Counted from the first letter of the stretch, positions 34,918 to 44,277 are shown. The stretch is DNA of 64,000 nt from Nitrospira sp. (GCA_024331125.1 JANDJI010000001.1:94001-158000), one strand, 5' to 3'. Program-made: numbers and translations. Notes: generated by a model from the letters alone, not told the origin.

Positions 34918-35964
34918 ATGACATCGGCATCGACGCGCCGAGCGCCCTCCGTCGCCCGTGGCACGCCGCGGACACCGTCTCATTTACACGTCTCATACAT
35001 CGAACCACGCACATTGCAGACCCTGCTTGATTCGGCGACGCCGGAACTGATGGCGGTCGTTTCTTTCGGGCAACCCCTGCCTTACGACGTCTCCTGCCCC
35101 GTCATGGCTCCCGATCTTCCTCAGATTGCCGGCTCCCCGTTGATTGAAGTTTGGACGTCGGCCCGTCCGGTTCACACCGCGACCGACGGAAGACTCTCCA
35201 CGGCCATGAACGGGGAGTGGCTCATCGGTGCCTTCAGCTTGGATGAGCCGCCGGATCAGCCGTTGGACGCGCTGACCTATGACGCGTATCGAGCCATCCT
35301 GCGCCGTCTCAATGATTCCGGCTATCCGCACCTGTGCCGCATTTGGAACTACTTCCCCCGCATCAATGACGACCAAGACGGACTGGAGCGGTACCGGCGG
35401 TTCTGTGTGGGCCGGCACCAGGCGCTGGCGGAATCGCTGCCCGGCTTCCCCTGCTCCCTGCCTGCCGCCACGGCGGTCGGGACACAATCCGGTCCGCTCC
35501 AGATCATGTTTCTCGCAAGCACCGAACCGGGCGATCATCTCGGCAACCCAAGACAGATGAACGCGTACGAGTACCCCGCGGAGTACGGCCCGCGCAGCCC
35601 CTCGTTCGCGCGGGCGACCTTGTTTCGATCGGATCAAGACAATGTCTTATTCATTGCCGGCACGGCCAGCGTGGTCGGACATGCCAGTCGGCACATCGGC
35701 CGACCGGCCGACCAGACGCGCGAGTCGATTTGCAATATCCTGACCGTTCTCGAACGGGCCGGGGCGATCGGCAACACCGATTTTCTGGATAAAGCAAGCC
35801 TCGCGATGTACAAAGCCTATGTGCGGGACACCGGCTCGCTCTCTGAAATTCGCGGCGCGCTTCAGCGATCGCCCCTGTCCTCACGGCCTCTTTTGTTTCT
35901 GCAGGGCGACCTGTGCCGAAAAGAATTGCTCGTTGAAATCGAGGGCCTGATCTTTTCCGAGTAG
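34918..35964 (+). CDS. xanB2: Chorismatase of the FkbO/Hyg5/XanB2 family
   Basis: This 348-residue protein shows the chorismatase signatures in order: RIWNYFPRIN (141-150), GRHQAL (166-171), NAYEYPAEYGPRSPSFARA (215-233), IAGTASVVGHAS (246-257) and LQGDLCRKELLVEIEG (328-343). The family hydrolyses or eliminates pyruvate from chorismate. XanB2 members give 3- and 4-hydroxybenzoate, the starter for xanthomonadin; FkbO members give a dihydroxycyclohexadiene carboxylate. Context with ACP, AMP ligase and KS genes favours the XanB2 type. GAGG precedes the ATG. The first 20 residues are polar and extra. Confidence 0.87.
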   Translation: MTSASTRRAPSVARGTPRTPSHLHVSYIEPRTLQTLLDSATPELMAVVSFGQPLPYDVSCPVMAPDLPQIAGSPLIEVWTSARPVHTATDGRLSTAMNGEWLIGAFSLDEPPDQPLDALTYDAYRAILRRLNDSGYPHLCRIWNYFPRINDDQDGLERYRRFCVGRHQALAESLPGFPCSLPAATAVGTQSGPLQIMFLASTEPGDHLGNPRQMNAYEYPAEYGPRSPSFARATLFRSDQDNVLFIAGTASVVGHASRHIGRPADQTRESICNILTVLERAGAIGNTDFLDKASLAMYKAYVRDTGSLSEIRGALQRSPLSSRPLLFLQGDLCRKELLVEIEGLIFSE

Positions 35965-35973
35965 TCACGCACC

Positions 35974-36900
35974 ATGGAATCCGGTTCCTTCCGACGCATC
36001 GGGCAAGAAACCCACGAAACCGCCGAACGGCGATTTCACTTCACGATCGACTGTGATTGGGTGCCCGGCTCGCAAGCCGGTCTGGAACGACTGTTAACCC
36101 TTTGCAACAAGCACCGGATCACGGGGACGATCTTTTTTGCCGGCCGCTTCGCCGAAGCATCGCCGGACTTGGTCCGGGATTGTCATCGGCGCGGGCATGA
36201 ACTGGGCACTCACGGCTGGGCCCACGGCAGCTTGGAAGAGGATGAAGATTTCCGGCTGGCGAGCTACGAGCAACAACGGGAGTGGATCCGGCTCGCGACC
36301 GACGCCGTCGAAAGCGCGTCCGGCGTCCGTCCGGTCGTCTTCAGGGCGCCCAATCTCCGCATCGGCGAAGCGACCTTTCGGGCCTTGGCCGACGAAGGGT
36401 ATCGATTCGATTCCTCCGTCCCCGCCAGGCGTTTCGACATGGGATTCGGACGAGTGCACTATACCGACTACTTTTGGGCTCCGCTCTCGCCATATCGCCC
36501 TTCTGATCGAGATCTGGGCAAACGGGGTCAACACGCCATCGTGGAGATTCCTCCCTCGGCCTGCCTGTTCCCCATCAATCTCGCCGCCCTGAGGGTGCTG
36601 GGGCTCCCGACGCTCATGTCCATGATCCATTGGATCTGCCGGCGGTCGCCTCACCTGGTGTTCTACTGTCATCCGTTTGAAGTACTCCACGCCAAGGACC
36701 AGCGATTCCCCCCAAACATGTCTAAATGGAATCAACGGGGCATGAGCCCGGCCAATCTCTCTCTCGTGGACACCTTCATCGAGTCGGTGCTCGACCTCGG
36801 CTATGTCTCGGACACGATCTTCAGCGCTATCCCCCGACAAATCGGCTTCCATTGCCCGATCGTACCGGAAGCCGTCGGCTGTCAATCCGATCATGCTTAA
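35974..36900 (+). CDS. Polysaccharide deacetylase (NodB homology domain)
   Basis: This 308-residue protein has NodB motifs. The first Asp pair is in TIDCDW (D26, D28), the metal His pair is in THGWAHG (H80, H84), FRAPNLRIG is motif 3, and YCHPFEV gives the late His. There is no signal peptide, so it may be cytoplasmic or act on a lipid-linked sugar at the inner face. It is 9 bases after the chorismatase gene. A deacetylase in the starter-supply transcript suggests that a glycan or amino-sugar decoration belongs to the pathway, with the GT2 at 37351 as possible partner. Confidence 0.83.
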   Translation: MESGSFRRIGQETHETAERRFHFTIDCDWVPGSQAGLERLLTLCNKHRITGTIFFAGRFAEASPDLVRDCHRRGHELGTHGWAHGSLEEDEDFRLASYEQQREWIRLATDAVESASGVRPVVFRAPNLRIGEATFRALADEGYRFDSSVPARRFDMGFGRVHYTDYFWAPLSPYRPSDRDLGKRGQHAIVEIPPSACLFPINLAALRVLGLPTLMSMIHWICRRSPHLVFYCHPFEVLHAKDQRFPPNMSKWNQRGMSPANLSLVDTFIESVLDLGYVSDTIFSAIPRQIGFHCPIVPEAVGCQSDHA

Positions 36901-36918
36901 CAAAAGGAGGGGCATGAA

Positions 36919-37329
36919 ATGAAACGGATACGGTCCATCACGGTTTTGCTGTGCGTCATGTGCATCGCGGTCGTCGGTTGCCGCGGCGGAGGGCAAATTT
37001 ATAACGTAAAAGACGCGCCGGTCGCGACCGCCACCGGCAAAGAAGCGACGCTGGATCAGGTCACGAAGGCCATCGTCGAGGCCGGGTCGAGGTTGGGATG
37101 GACCATGGCGGTCGTCAAACCCGGGCAGATCGTCGGCACGCTTCACATCAGAAGTCACACGGCGATCGTCGAAATCCCCTACACGACCAAAACCTACAGC
37201 ATCATCTACAAGGACAGCACGAACTTGAAATACGACGCCGAAAAGCAAACCATTCACGAAAACTATCGCGGATGGATTCAAAACCTCGACAATGCCATCA
37301 AAAGTCGCTTGTCCGGGTTGGGAGTCTGA
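36919..37329 (+). CDS. Small lipoprotein, unrecognised
   Basis: This 136-residue protein has a lipoprotein signal ending VVGC (Cys about 21). The mature part begins Arg/Gly-rich and forms an alpha/beta pattern (LDQVTKAIVEAGSRLGWTMAVVKPGQIVGTLHIRSHTAIVEIPYTTKTYSIIYKDS), resembling a BON/TPM-like surface domain without a clear match. AGGAGG lies before a decoy ATG-AAA-TGA; the true ATG is 5 bases later at 36919. It ends 22 bases before the convergent GT2 gene. Confidence 0.75.
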   Translation: MKRIRSITVLLCVMCIAVVGCRGGGQIYNVKDAPVATATGKEATLDQVTKAIVEAGSRLGWTMAVVKPGQIVGTLHIRSHTAIVEIPYTTKTYSIIYKDSTNLKYDAEKQTIHENYRGWIQNLDNAIKSRLSGLGV

Positions 37330-37350
37330 CCGCCCACTTCGTTCGCCGTT

Positions 37351-38154
37351 CTACTTCCGCAGCAGCGTGACGGCCATCCGGTCGCCGCAACGACGGCCGG
37401 GCATCGCCCGGCCGAGGCGTCGACGCAATAGGCAATACAATCCCACCGGATACATCCCTCGGCTGACCAGTTTCCATGCCACCATTTTGGTGATTCGCAC
37501 AACGTCCAGCAATGGCCGAAAGTGACTGGGGCTCGACCCCGATCGGCGCCCCACGCCGACGGCCACGTTTTTAATTACCGTCCCTTTCCTGGCGGCTTCG
37601 ATCAGAATCTCACTCTCATAGACGAAGCTTCTGTCACACCCGTGCGGAACCTTCAGGTCCTGGAGCAACGTGGACGGATACAAGCGGAATCCGGACTGGC
37701 TGTCTTCGATCGCTTGTCCCGACGCCCAACCGATCCAAAAGTCGGCGATGCAGTTGGCAAGGTAGCGCCAGAACGACACCCGCCGTTGATCCCGCCGCCG
37801 GGCGCCGATGAGAAAGACGCTCGGATCGTCCTGAGACCGCTCGATGAATGCGGGAATCTCTTCCGGCGCATGTTGCCCGTCCGCATCCAGTGTAATAATC
37901 CCGACCGCCCCTCGGGACAACGCATACTCAAAGCCTCTCGCCAAGCTGCCGGCCTTGCCTCGATTCGCCTCGTTGCGCAGCACCGTGACGTCCAAACCGG
38001 CCAGGGCTTGGTCGGTTCCATCGGACGACGCATCATCCACGACAATCACGTTCGGGCAGCGGCGTCGCGCACGCGCGGCCACATCGCGAACCGTCGCCGC
38101 CTCGTTATAAGCCGGGATGACCACCCAATACGCCTCACGTGCCACCTTCGACAT
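37351..38154 (-). CDS. Family 2 glycosyltransferase of the aryl polyene cluster
   Basis: This 267-residue GT-A enzyme has WVVIPAYNEA, VVDDASSDGT and ITLDADGQH (metal-binding DxD), then DSQSGFRLYP. A C-terminal hydrophobic/Arg-rich part follows. In xanthomonadin and many aryl polyene clusters a GT2 is fused or adjacent to a dehydratase, and it may glycosylate the aryl-polyene lipid. It is the last gene of the minus operon, 3 bases after FabG. A perfect 8-base-arm hairpin within its 3' end (37395-37413) is inside the coding region. Confidence 0.87.
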   Translation of the reverse strand: MSKVAREAYWVVIPAYNEAATVRDVAARARRRCPNVIVVDDASSDGTDQALAGLDVTVLRNEANRGKAGSLARGFEYALSRGAVGIITLDADGQHAPEEIPAFIERSQDDPSVFLIGARRRDQRRVSFWRYLANCIADFWIGWASGQAIEDSQSGFRLYPSTLLQDLKVPHGCDRSFVYESEILIEAARKGTVIKNVAVGVGRRSGSSPSHFRPLLDVVRITKMVAWKLVSRGMYPVGLYCLLRRRLGRAMPGRRCGDRMAVTLLRK

Positions 38155-38157
38155 CCT

Positions 38158-38883
38158 CTATGCCATCCCGCCGTTGATCCCGATCACCTGACCGGTGATG
38201 TACCCCGCTTGATCCGAAACGAGGAATGATACCAGCGCGGCGACTTCCTCCGGCGTGCCCGCCCGTTTCATCGGCACCAGCGCTTCGATCTGTGGCCGGG
38301 TGAACGACGCCTTGACTGAAGGAGACTCAATCAGTCCCGGCGCCACGACATTCACGGTGATCCCCCGAGACGCCACTTCCCTCGCCAACGACTTGCTCGC
38401 GCCGTGCAAACCGGCCTTGGCCGCGGCATAGTTGCTCTGGCCCCGGTTTCCGATCACGGCCGCCACGGACGAGACGGAGACGATCCGCCCCCAGCGAGTC
38501 CCGATCATCGGCAACAACAACGGCTGCGTCACATTGAAGAATCCGTTGAGCGAGAGATCGATCACTCTCGTCCATTGTTCGCCGGTCATCCCGGCCATGG
38601 GCGCGTCGTCGTGCAGTCCGGCATTGTTGACGACGATCTGAATCGGCCCGTCGCGCAACAGCGATTCCAGCGCGCTTCTGGTCGCTTGCGCATTGGTCAC
38701 GTCAAAAGACACGCTCGTGGCCTGTCGGCCCATAGCGAGAATCCTTTGCGCCACCGCCTCGGCCGATTCACGGTTTCGGCATCCGTGCACGATAACGGCA
38801 TGCCCGTCCGCGGCCAGCCGTTCGGCAATGGCTGATCCGAGCGTCCCGCTCGCCCCCGTGATTAACGCACGCGCGCCCATCAT
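38158..38883 (-). CDS. 3-ketoacyl-ACP reductase (FabG-like) of the aryl polyene cluster
   Basis: This 241-residue SDR has TGASGTLGSAIA, NNAG, a catalytic Ser in VSVSSVAA, and YAAAKAG with Tyr and Lys. TGQVIGINGGMA is the classic FabG ending. It would reduce the beta-keto group after each condensation. Two in-frame ATGs (38883, 38880) overlap the hotdog stop (ATGATG/TGA), showing tight coupling. It resembles ApeQ of E. coli in role. Confidence 0.9.
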   Translation of the reverse strand: MMGARALITGASGTLGSAIAERLAADGHAVIVHGCRNRESAEAVAQRILAMGRQATSVSFDVTNAQATRSALESLLRDGPIQIVVNNAGLHDDAPMAGMTGEQWTRVIDLSLNGFFNVTQPLLLPMIGTRWGRIVSVSSVAAVIGNRGQSNYAAAKAGLHGASKSLAREVASRGITVNVVAPGLIESPSVKASFTRPQIEALVPMKRAGTPEEVAALVSFLVSDQAGYITGQVIGINGGMA

Positions 38884-39317
38884 GCCGGTTCCGATTCCAA
38901 GAAAATCGAGAGCCGCCCGCTCAGCACCTTCCGCCCGCCTGACGAAAGAGCGAACCGGTAGAGGCCGCTCCGATCATCTCCGAACAGACGCACCGCGTCG
39001 ATCAAAAGATCTTCAAGACAGTCGTCGAGACGATCCGTTTCGAATATCACATCCCGCAATCCGCCGACGACGCCGATCGACTTGCCTGCCAAGGGCCTTC
39101 CGGCAAGGAGGCCCATATGAACGCCGGCCGTCTGGGCCGCGTATTCCACTCCCACGACCGCGTCAAGCCGTTCGCCGTGCCGCAGGGGATTCGCCGGATC
39201 GCGATGCGATTGCGCCCGGCATCGAATCGTCTCGTGATCCCACCGTTCCACGCAATCCAGCAGACGCATCGCCCCCGCGTGCGGCAGCAATTCGCCCAGT
39301 TCGTCTTTGTTCAGCAT
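38880..39317 (-). CDS. Hotdog-fold 3-hydroxyacyl-ACP dehydratase (ApeP-like)
   Basis: This 145-residue hotdog protein begins LLPHAGAMRLLDCVERWD, the mark of the ApeP/XanJ-like dehydratase group. AAQTAGVHMGLLAG is the central helix. It would dehydrate 3-hydroxyacyl-ACP to the trans-enoyl form that stays in the polyene. Its start lies inside the end of the CLF gene, and its stop overlaps the FabG start. A second dehydratase (45157) of different subtype is in the same operon. Confidence 0.82.
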   Translation of the reverse strand: MLNKDELGELLPHAGAMRLLDCVERWDHETIRCRAQSHRDPANPLRHGERLDAVVGVEYAAQTAGVHMGLLAGRPLAGKSIGVVGGLRDVIFETDRLDDCLEDLLIDAVRLFGDDRSGLYRFALSSGGRKVLSGRLSIFLESEPA

Positions 39318-40135
39318 CGGCAGGGCTCGATGGTCAGTTGAAGCCGTTGGTTCTCAAGCCAAGCAAGCTCGACGGTTCGCGGAGCGGCGGCCGCGACGGC
39401 GCAGAGAAGGGGCAGCGATCGAGCCGCGGGGTTATTCAGCCGAAGCCGCTCCAAGGCGTCATCGGCAAGACGCTCGGCAAGATACTCGGGAAAACACGCG
39501 GATTCGCCGGCGGGAGCCTGTTCCAGCCCCAATCGCAGGATGACCGTCGAGTCGCGGACGGGCGGGCTCAACACGAACGCCGCAGCGAATCCCTCGGTGA
39601 TGGGCCTGGCCTCGTCCAATGGAGCCGGCACGGCCAAATCATAGGTCACCAGCAAGACAGGCCGTTGCTCCTCTCGCACCGTCGCGACCGCTTCCACCAA
39701 CCCCGCGGCGAACGAGTCGTCATAGCACGAAAGCGCGGTCGAGGACTGCCGGCCGGTCGTGGCGATTCCCCAATAGCCGGCGGCCGTATTATGCACGGAT
39801 TGATGAAACAGGGTGGGCGAGACCCGCCGCTCCTCCGTCGCCAACACGCGGCACAGTTGATCGAAGACCAACATCTCCCCCCCGGATGACGCGAAGACAG
39901 TCGGGATGTCGCGAGGGTCCAGCCCCGATTGTTCAATCGCCTCCTGCGCGACCTGGACGGCCCATCGGACGGAGTCGCTGCTGCGGCGCCGCTCGTTCGG
40001 AGGAAGGATCGCCGCCTCCGGAGAAGGAACGGCGGTCGGTTGGTAGGGACGATCACCGGCCAACACCGCGCGGCTTTCTCTCCAGCAAGGCAGGCCGGGC
40101 GCGAGCAGGCCGATACCGTCTATTGCAACGTCCAT
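39311..40135 (-). CDS. Beta-ketoacyl synthase chain-length-factor-like protein
   Basis: This 274-residue KS-like protein is about two thirds the length of a normal KS and matches the ketoacyl-synt_2 group (ApeC type). It has DGIGLLAPGLPCW, FASSGGEML and TLFHQSVHNTAAGYWGIATTG. The normal TACSS nucleophile site is not seen; SCYDDSFAAG lies near it. It probably pairs with the full KS as a chain-length factor. The ATG at 40135 overlaps the KS stop (ATGA); the frame further upstream is not real. Confidence 0.85.
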   Translation of the reverse strand: MDVAIDGIGLLAPGLPCWRESRAVLAGDRPYQPTAVPSPEAAILPPNERRRSSDSVRWAVQVAQEAIEQSGLDPRDIPTVFASSGGEMLVFDQLCRVLATEERRVSPTLFHQSVHNTAAGYWGIATTGRQSSTALSCYDDSFAAGLVEAVATVREEQRPVLLVTYDLAVPAPLDEARPITEGFAAAFVLSPPVRDSTVILRLGLEQAPAGESACFPEYLAERLADDALERLRLNNPAARSLPLLCAVAAAAPRTVELAWLENQRLQLTIEPCRC

Positions 40136-41349
40136 CACAGTTTCCCCAACACCAAGCTGCAATTGTTTCCGCCGAATCCGAAAATGTTGCTCACGACGCA
40201 CGACAGCGCGCCGAACTGATGGTCGCGGATGACCCGACATTGCAAGGCGGGGTCCACCCGCCGACAGTTGAGCGTGCCGGGCATCAGCCCCTTCGTCAGG
40301 CACAGCGCCGAAATGACCGCTTCCGTGACGCCGGCCGCGCCCAAGGTGTGGCCGGTCCACCCTTTGGTCGAGCTGCACGCCGGCCGCGCCCCGAAGACAC
40401 TGTACACGGCCTTGTCCTCCACCTCGTCGTTGACCCTCGTGGCCGTCCCGTGCAAGTTGACGTATTCCACCGCCTCCGGTCGGATGCCCGCGCGCGCCAG
40501 CGAATCCCGGATCGCCCGGACGGCGCCGGCTCCTTCCGGATGGGGATGCGACATATGGTAACCGTCCGTGCTCTCGCCGTAGCCGAGCAGCGCCACCGCC
40601 CCTCGCCCGCCCGCCCGCTCGACCCGCTCCAACAACGCATAGCCTGCGGCTTCGCCCAATGACAGGCCGTCTCGATCTTCATCGCAGGGGCGGCACGGAT
40701 CGGACGACAGCAGTTGCAAGGCGGAAAAACCGTAGAGCGTCGTATGGCAAAGACTGTCGGCTCCGCCCACCACGGCGGCGTCACAGAACCCGGCCCGCAT
40801 CAACCGGGCCGCGCTCGCAAAGACCTTGGCGCTGGATGAACAAGCCGTGGAGACGACCATGGCCGGTCCCTCCAACCCGAGACACGTCCTGACGAAGTGC
40901 CCCAGCGAAAACATATTGTGCGTGTACCGGTATCGGGAGACATACCAGGCGGGAAGCGCCCCCGTGCGAGGATCGCGCGCCCGATAGGCGTGTTCCGTTT
41001 CAAGAATACCGGAGGTGCTGGTGCCCATGACCACGGCAACCCGATGCGCGCCATAGCGCTGCTTGGCCTCGGCCACCGCCACCGTGAATCCATCCTGCTG
41101 GAGACCAAGCCAGGCCAGCCGATTGTTGCGGCAATCGAAGGGCCGCAGGTCATGGTCGAGAGAAAAATCCTCAAGCCCCGCCACCCGCCCGATGTGCGTT
41201 TTCAACGCGACGTCTTCGAAGTCGCACGGCTTGAGCGCCGACCGGCGGGCCAGAATCGCGTCCAACACCGCTCCCGTCCCCCTGCCGTTGGCGGTGACCA
41301 GCGTGTAAGCGGACAAGACGAGCGGCGCCATGGGACCGCTAGGCGACAT
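40135..41349 (-). CDS. Beta-ketoacyl-ACP synthase II-like ketosynthase
   Basis: This 404-residue ketosynthase has the full Cys-His-His triad: C170 in STACSSS, H300 in LHGTAT and H334 in WTGHTLGAAG. It would extend the aryl-primed chain with malonyl-ACP. The start ATG at 41349 lies 11 bases inside the exporter gene. There is only one complete KS in the cluster, so it must do all extension cycles, probably with the adjacent CLF. Confidence 0.92.
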   Translation of the reverse strand: MSPSGPMAPLVLSAYTLVTANGRGTGAVLDAILARRSALKPCDFEDVALKTHIGRVAGLEDFSLDHDLRPFDCRNNRLAWLGLQQDGFTVAVAEAKQRYGAHRVAVVMGTSTSGILETEHAYRARDPRTGALPAWYVSRYRYTHNMFSLGHFVRTCLGLEGPAMVVSTACSSSAKVFASAARLMRAGFCDAAVVGGADSLCHTTLYGFSALQLLSSDPCRPCDEDRDGLSLGEAAGYALLERVERAGGRGAVALLGYGESTDGYHMSHPHPEGAGAVRAIRDSLARAGIRPEAVEYVNLHGTATRVNDEVEDKAVYSVFGARPACSSTKGWTGHTLGAAGVTEAVISALCLTKGLMPGTLNCRRVDPALQCRVIRDHQFGALSCVVSNIFGFGGNNCSLVLGKL

Positions 41350-43660
41350 GATCCTCCTTCCTCGCCGTGACGGCCGAAAAGGCAAGGCAACACAGCGACC
41401 CGCAGGCGGCGGTCATACCGATCGCATGGAGGGCCGGCGTCTTCGAGAAGGCCAGCACGCCGAACACCGCAATAGTGGTCCCGCTGCAGACGAGCAGCCC
41501 GAAGCTCGTTCTCAGCCGCTCTTCCCCCGTGCACTCCGGCCGGTTGAGAAACAGCGCGTAATCCAACCCCAATCCGACCACCAGCAGAAAGGTCGCCACA
41601 TGAAAGAAGGACAGCGACTCTCCGATGCCCCGTAACACCGCCGCCACCACGACAATCGCGCAAAGAATCGGAGTCAACACCCGCGCGACCAGAACGGCCG
41701 ATCGCAATCCGATCCCCAACACGAGCGCGATCGCCGCCACCCCCCATCCCAGCAACTGCACCGTTCGATCACGATAGGCCGTCATGATTCTGTTCGACTC
41801 TTCCTTGAGATCGAGGTACTTGACCGACCTGTCGCCCCATCGCTCGACGGACCCGGCCAACAAGGCGCGGTCCTCGACGCCGGTCAGCGGCACAACGGCC
41901 ATCCATCGCCCTCCTTGCGGGAACAACAGCGACTCCAGCTTGACCCCCAGCATCGTTCCCGCGAACACCTCGGGACCGATTGGTTCGTCGCGTCGAGCCG
42001 CCTCGACCGCTTCCACGAACGGCGCGAACAGGCCGGGCGCGAAGGGCAATCCCTCGAGCGCCGCCTTCAGGTTCCGCTCGAGGGTCTGCCGATCAGGCAA
42101 CGCTTGTTGCCGTTCCGCTTGGGTCCGGCGACTGGGGATGTAGCGGGATACGATGTCGTACCCCGCCAACACGCCCTCCGTCCGCAGATATTCGAGCTTC
42201 ACGGCCACGGTTTCCGCCTTTTGAAGCAGATCCTCGGTCGTCGCCTCTTCAATGACCAACAGATCCCGCACGTCCGGAGCGCCCAGCTCTTTCCGCAATT
42301 GCTGATCGAACTGTTTTTTCTCCTCCGGCAACGGGCTGAGGCGTCCCACGTCCTGCTCCCACATGGGCGTATCAGACCATACCAAGACCGCCGCCGCAAG
42401 GATCAGCGCGACCGCCGCCGATATACGTCCTGTCGGCGGCAGATCGACCCTCGACCATAACCCTGCATGAGCGTCACGTGGAGCGAACCGAGCCCCCACG
42501 CAGACCGGGACAACCCACCTCGTCACCAGGGCTCCGGTCACAAGGCCGACCAGGGCCAACAGTCCCAATTGCGCCAAGGCCGGATAGCCGGCCAGCAACA
42601 GCGACGAAAATCCGATCGCGGTCGTCAGCATGCCCAACCGCATGGTCGGCCAGATCGCCTGCATGGTCGATGACGGGGATTCACGGCCCGTCAGATGGCT
42701 GAACAGATGAATCGGATAGTCGTCCACGACTCCCAACAAGATCACCCCGAACCCCAACGTAATCCCGTGGACGAATCCGAACCATTGGTTGACCGCGATG
42801 ACGCCGGCCATGATCGCGGTGGAAATAGGGATCAACGTCAGCAGCACCAGCGTCAGGGATCGATAGCTGACGAAGAGAAGCACGACGACCAGGCCGGTCG
42901 CGACGGCGGACAGCCGCCATGCTTCGGCCTCGATGGCCCGCTGAGCCTCGACCGCAAAGACGCCGGGGCCGCTCATGCGCAATTGCGCCGCGGAGCCGAT
43001 CTTCTTTGCCGCCTCGCCGAACGACGCTCGGATCGCCCGATGAAGCGATTCCTGCTCGTCCACGTCGAACCCGCTCCCGCGGGCCTCGACGAGCAAGAGA
43101 GCTCGCGCGCGGTCCGGGGACATCCACACTCCCCCGTAGGCCGACGGTCCATTCCCCATGGACCACGATCGCAGAAGATTCCAGGTTTCGCCCGTCGGAT
43201 CGACCGGGATCGACTCCTTCACGACGGCCCCCAGCGGAGAGCGAAGATCATCCAGCCTCCGTTCAAGAGCAGCACGAAGCGCCGATTCGGAAAACGTGTC
43301 CGCCGTCACCGTCGGGCTGAGCAGATAGCGGAATTCGTTCAACAACGCCAGTTCCTTCTTCGAGCGGACCTCCGCGCCGTTGGCGACCATGCCGACGCGT
43401 TCGTCGGCTCGAAGGGACTCCGCCAGCGACCTGCTGAGTCCGGCCAATTCGGCCGGCGACGCACCCTCCACCGCCAGCAAGATGAGCCGGCCCGACAACC
43501 CCTTGCGCGCCTGCGACAATAAGATCCGCTGTGTCTCCGTCGCTCCCTCCGGCAGGAGGTCGCTGAGATCGTTGCGGATGGACAGTTTCTCGGCTCCGTA
43601 CCAGATTCCGCAGAACATGAAGATCAACCAGAAAGCCGGAACCAAGCGACGCGCGCTCAT
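41339..43660 (-). CDS. MMPL/RND-superfamily exporter of the aryl polyene cluster
   Basis: This 773-residue membrane protein has two halves. Each has a first membrane helix, a large periplasmic loop and five further helices (VATGLVVVLLFVSYRSLTLVLLTL, GFGVILLGVVDDYPIHLFSHL; VLGIGLRSAVLVARVLTPI, FLLVVGLGLDYALFLNRPE). The DDYPIH and LDYALF segments are where MMPL proteins keep relay residues. Such exporters are standard in aryl polyene and xanthomonadin clusters. The ATG at 43660 overlaps the LolA-like stop. It probably moves the finished lipid with the LolA-like partner. Confidence 0.9.
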   Translation of the reverse strand: MSARRLVPAFWLIFMFCGIWYGAEKLSIRNDLSDLLPEGATETQRILLSQARKGLSGRLILLAVEGASPAELAGLSRSLAESLRADERVGMVANGAEVRSKKELALLNEFRYLLSPTVTADTFSESALRAALERRLDDLRSPLGAVVKESIPVDPTGETWNLLRSWSMGNGPSAYGGVWMSPDRARALLLVEARGSGFDVDEQESLHRAIRASFGEAAKKIGSAAQLRMSGPGVFAVEAQRAIEAEAWRLSAVATGLVVVLLFVSYRSLTLVLLTLIPISTAIMAGVIAVNQWFGFVHGITLGFGVILLGVVDDYPIHLFSHLTGRESPSSTMQAIWPTMRLGMLTTAIGFSSLLLAGYPALAQLGLLALVGLVTGALVTRWVVPVCVGARFAPRDAHAGLWSRVDLPPTGRISAAVALILAAAVLVWSDTPMWEQDVGRLSPLPEEKKQFDQQLRKELGAPDVRDLLVIEEATTEDLLQKAETVAVKLEYLRTEGVLAGYDIVSRYIPSRRTQAERQQALPDRQTLERNLKAALEGLPFAPGLFAPFVEAVEAARRDEPIGPEVFAGTMLGVKLESLLFPQGGRWMAVVPLTGVEDRALLAGSVERWGDRSVKYLDLKEESNRIMTAYRDRTVQLLGWGVAAIALVLGIGLRSAVLVARVLTPILCAIVVVAAVLRGIGESLSFFHVATFLLVVGLGLDYALFLNRPECTGEERLRTSFGLLVCSGTTIAVFGVLAFSKTPALHAIGMTAACGSLCCLAFSAVTARKEDHVA

Positions 43661-44277
43661 GGTCCCGATCCCGGCGACAACGTCATCACCGACCGGTCGC
43701 CATCCGCGGTCCGGACCGTGATCGCGTTGATGCGGCCCTCCGAGCCGGACAGTTCGATGAAGTCGACCGGCGCGCCTCCGGCCCGATCGCGGGGACGTAC
43801 TCGCAAGATCCACCGGCGCTTCGTTCCCTCAAGAGCCGCGTCGTACTCCCGCGTCAGCCTCGCCGCGTCCCCGTCCAGCACGGCCCGAAACGTGTCGACG
43901 AACCACCGCAAACCGGGATACTCGTCCAGCGAAACGGTTTTCGTCACGTTCCGCCGTTCGCTCTCGATCGTCACGAAGTCGCCGTCGATGATGTACCGCT
44001 CCCGATAGGGCTCCCGCACGTCCTTCTCCAACCTCGACGGAGGAGTGAACCGCAAGACTCCCCGCGTGATCAGCGGTTTCGTCAACAGCGATGAATACGT
44101 GGCTTCCTCAAACGACACGCTGGGCTCCCGTCTCTCTTTCACGGAGGCCGCCACCTGCTCGATGGTCCACACGATCTCCGATCGATCGTCGGCAATCCCC
44201 TGAGCGGCGACGCCGATCACGGTCCAGATGAACGACACCGCCCATGCGGACACCGCCCGACTACCGCTCCGCATCAT
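43657..44277 (-). CDS. LolA-like periplasmic carrier
   Basis: This is a 206-residue protein. A signal peptide follows two in-frame ATGs at 44277 and 44274. The mature part has SFEEATYSSLLTKPLITRGVLRFTPPSRLEKDV, YIIDGDFVTIE and AALEGTKRRWILRVRPRD, as in LolA-related proteins of aryl polyene clusters. It would ferry the polyene lipid to the outer membrane. The start overlaps the acyltransferase 3' end, and the stop overlaps the exporter start. Confidence 0.83.
   Translation of the reverse strand: MMRSGSRAVSAWAVSFIWTVIGVAAQGIADDRSEIVWTIEQVAASVKERREPSVSFEEATYSSLLTKPLITRGVLRFTPPSRLEKDVREPYRERYIIDGDFVTIESERRNVTKTVSLDEYPGLRWFVDTFRAVLDGDAARLTREYDAALEGTKRRWILRVRPRDRAGGAPVDFIELSGSEGRINAITVRTADGDRSVMTLSPGSGP

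Noticed and set aside
37395-37413. Perfect hairpin GGCCGGGC-ATC-GCCCGGCC
   Set aside because: It lies inside the coding region of the GT2 gene and has no T-run on either side, so I do not call it a terminator.
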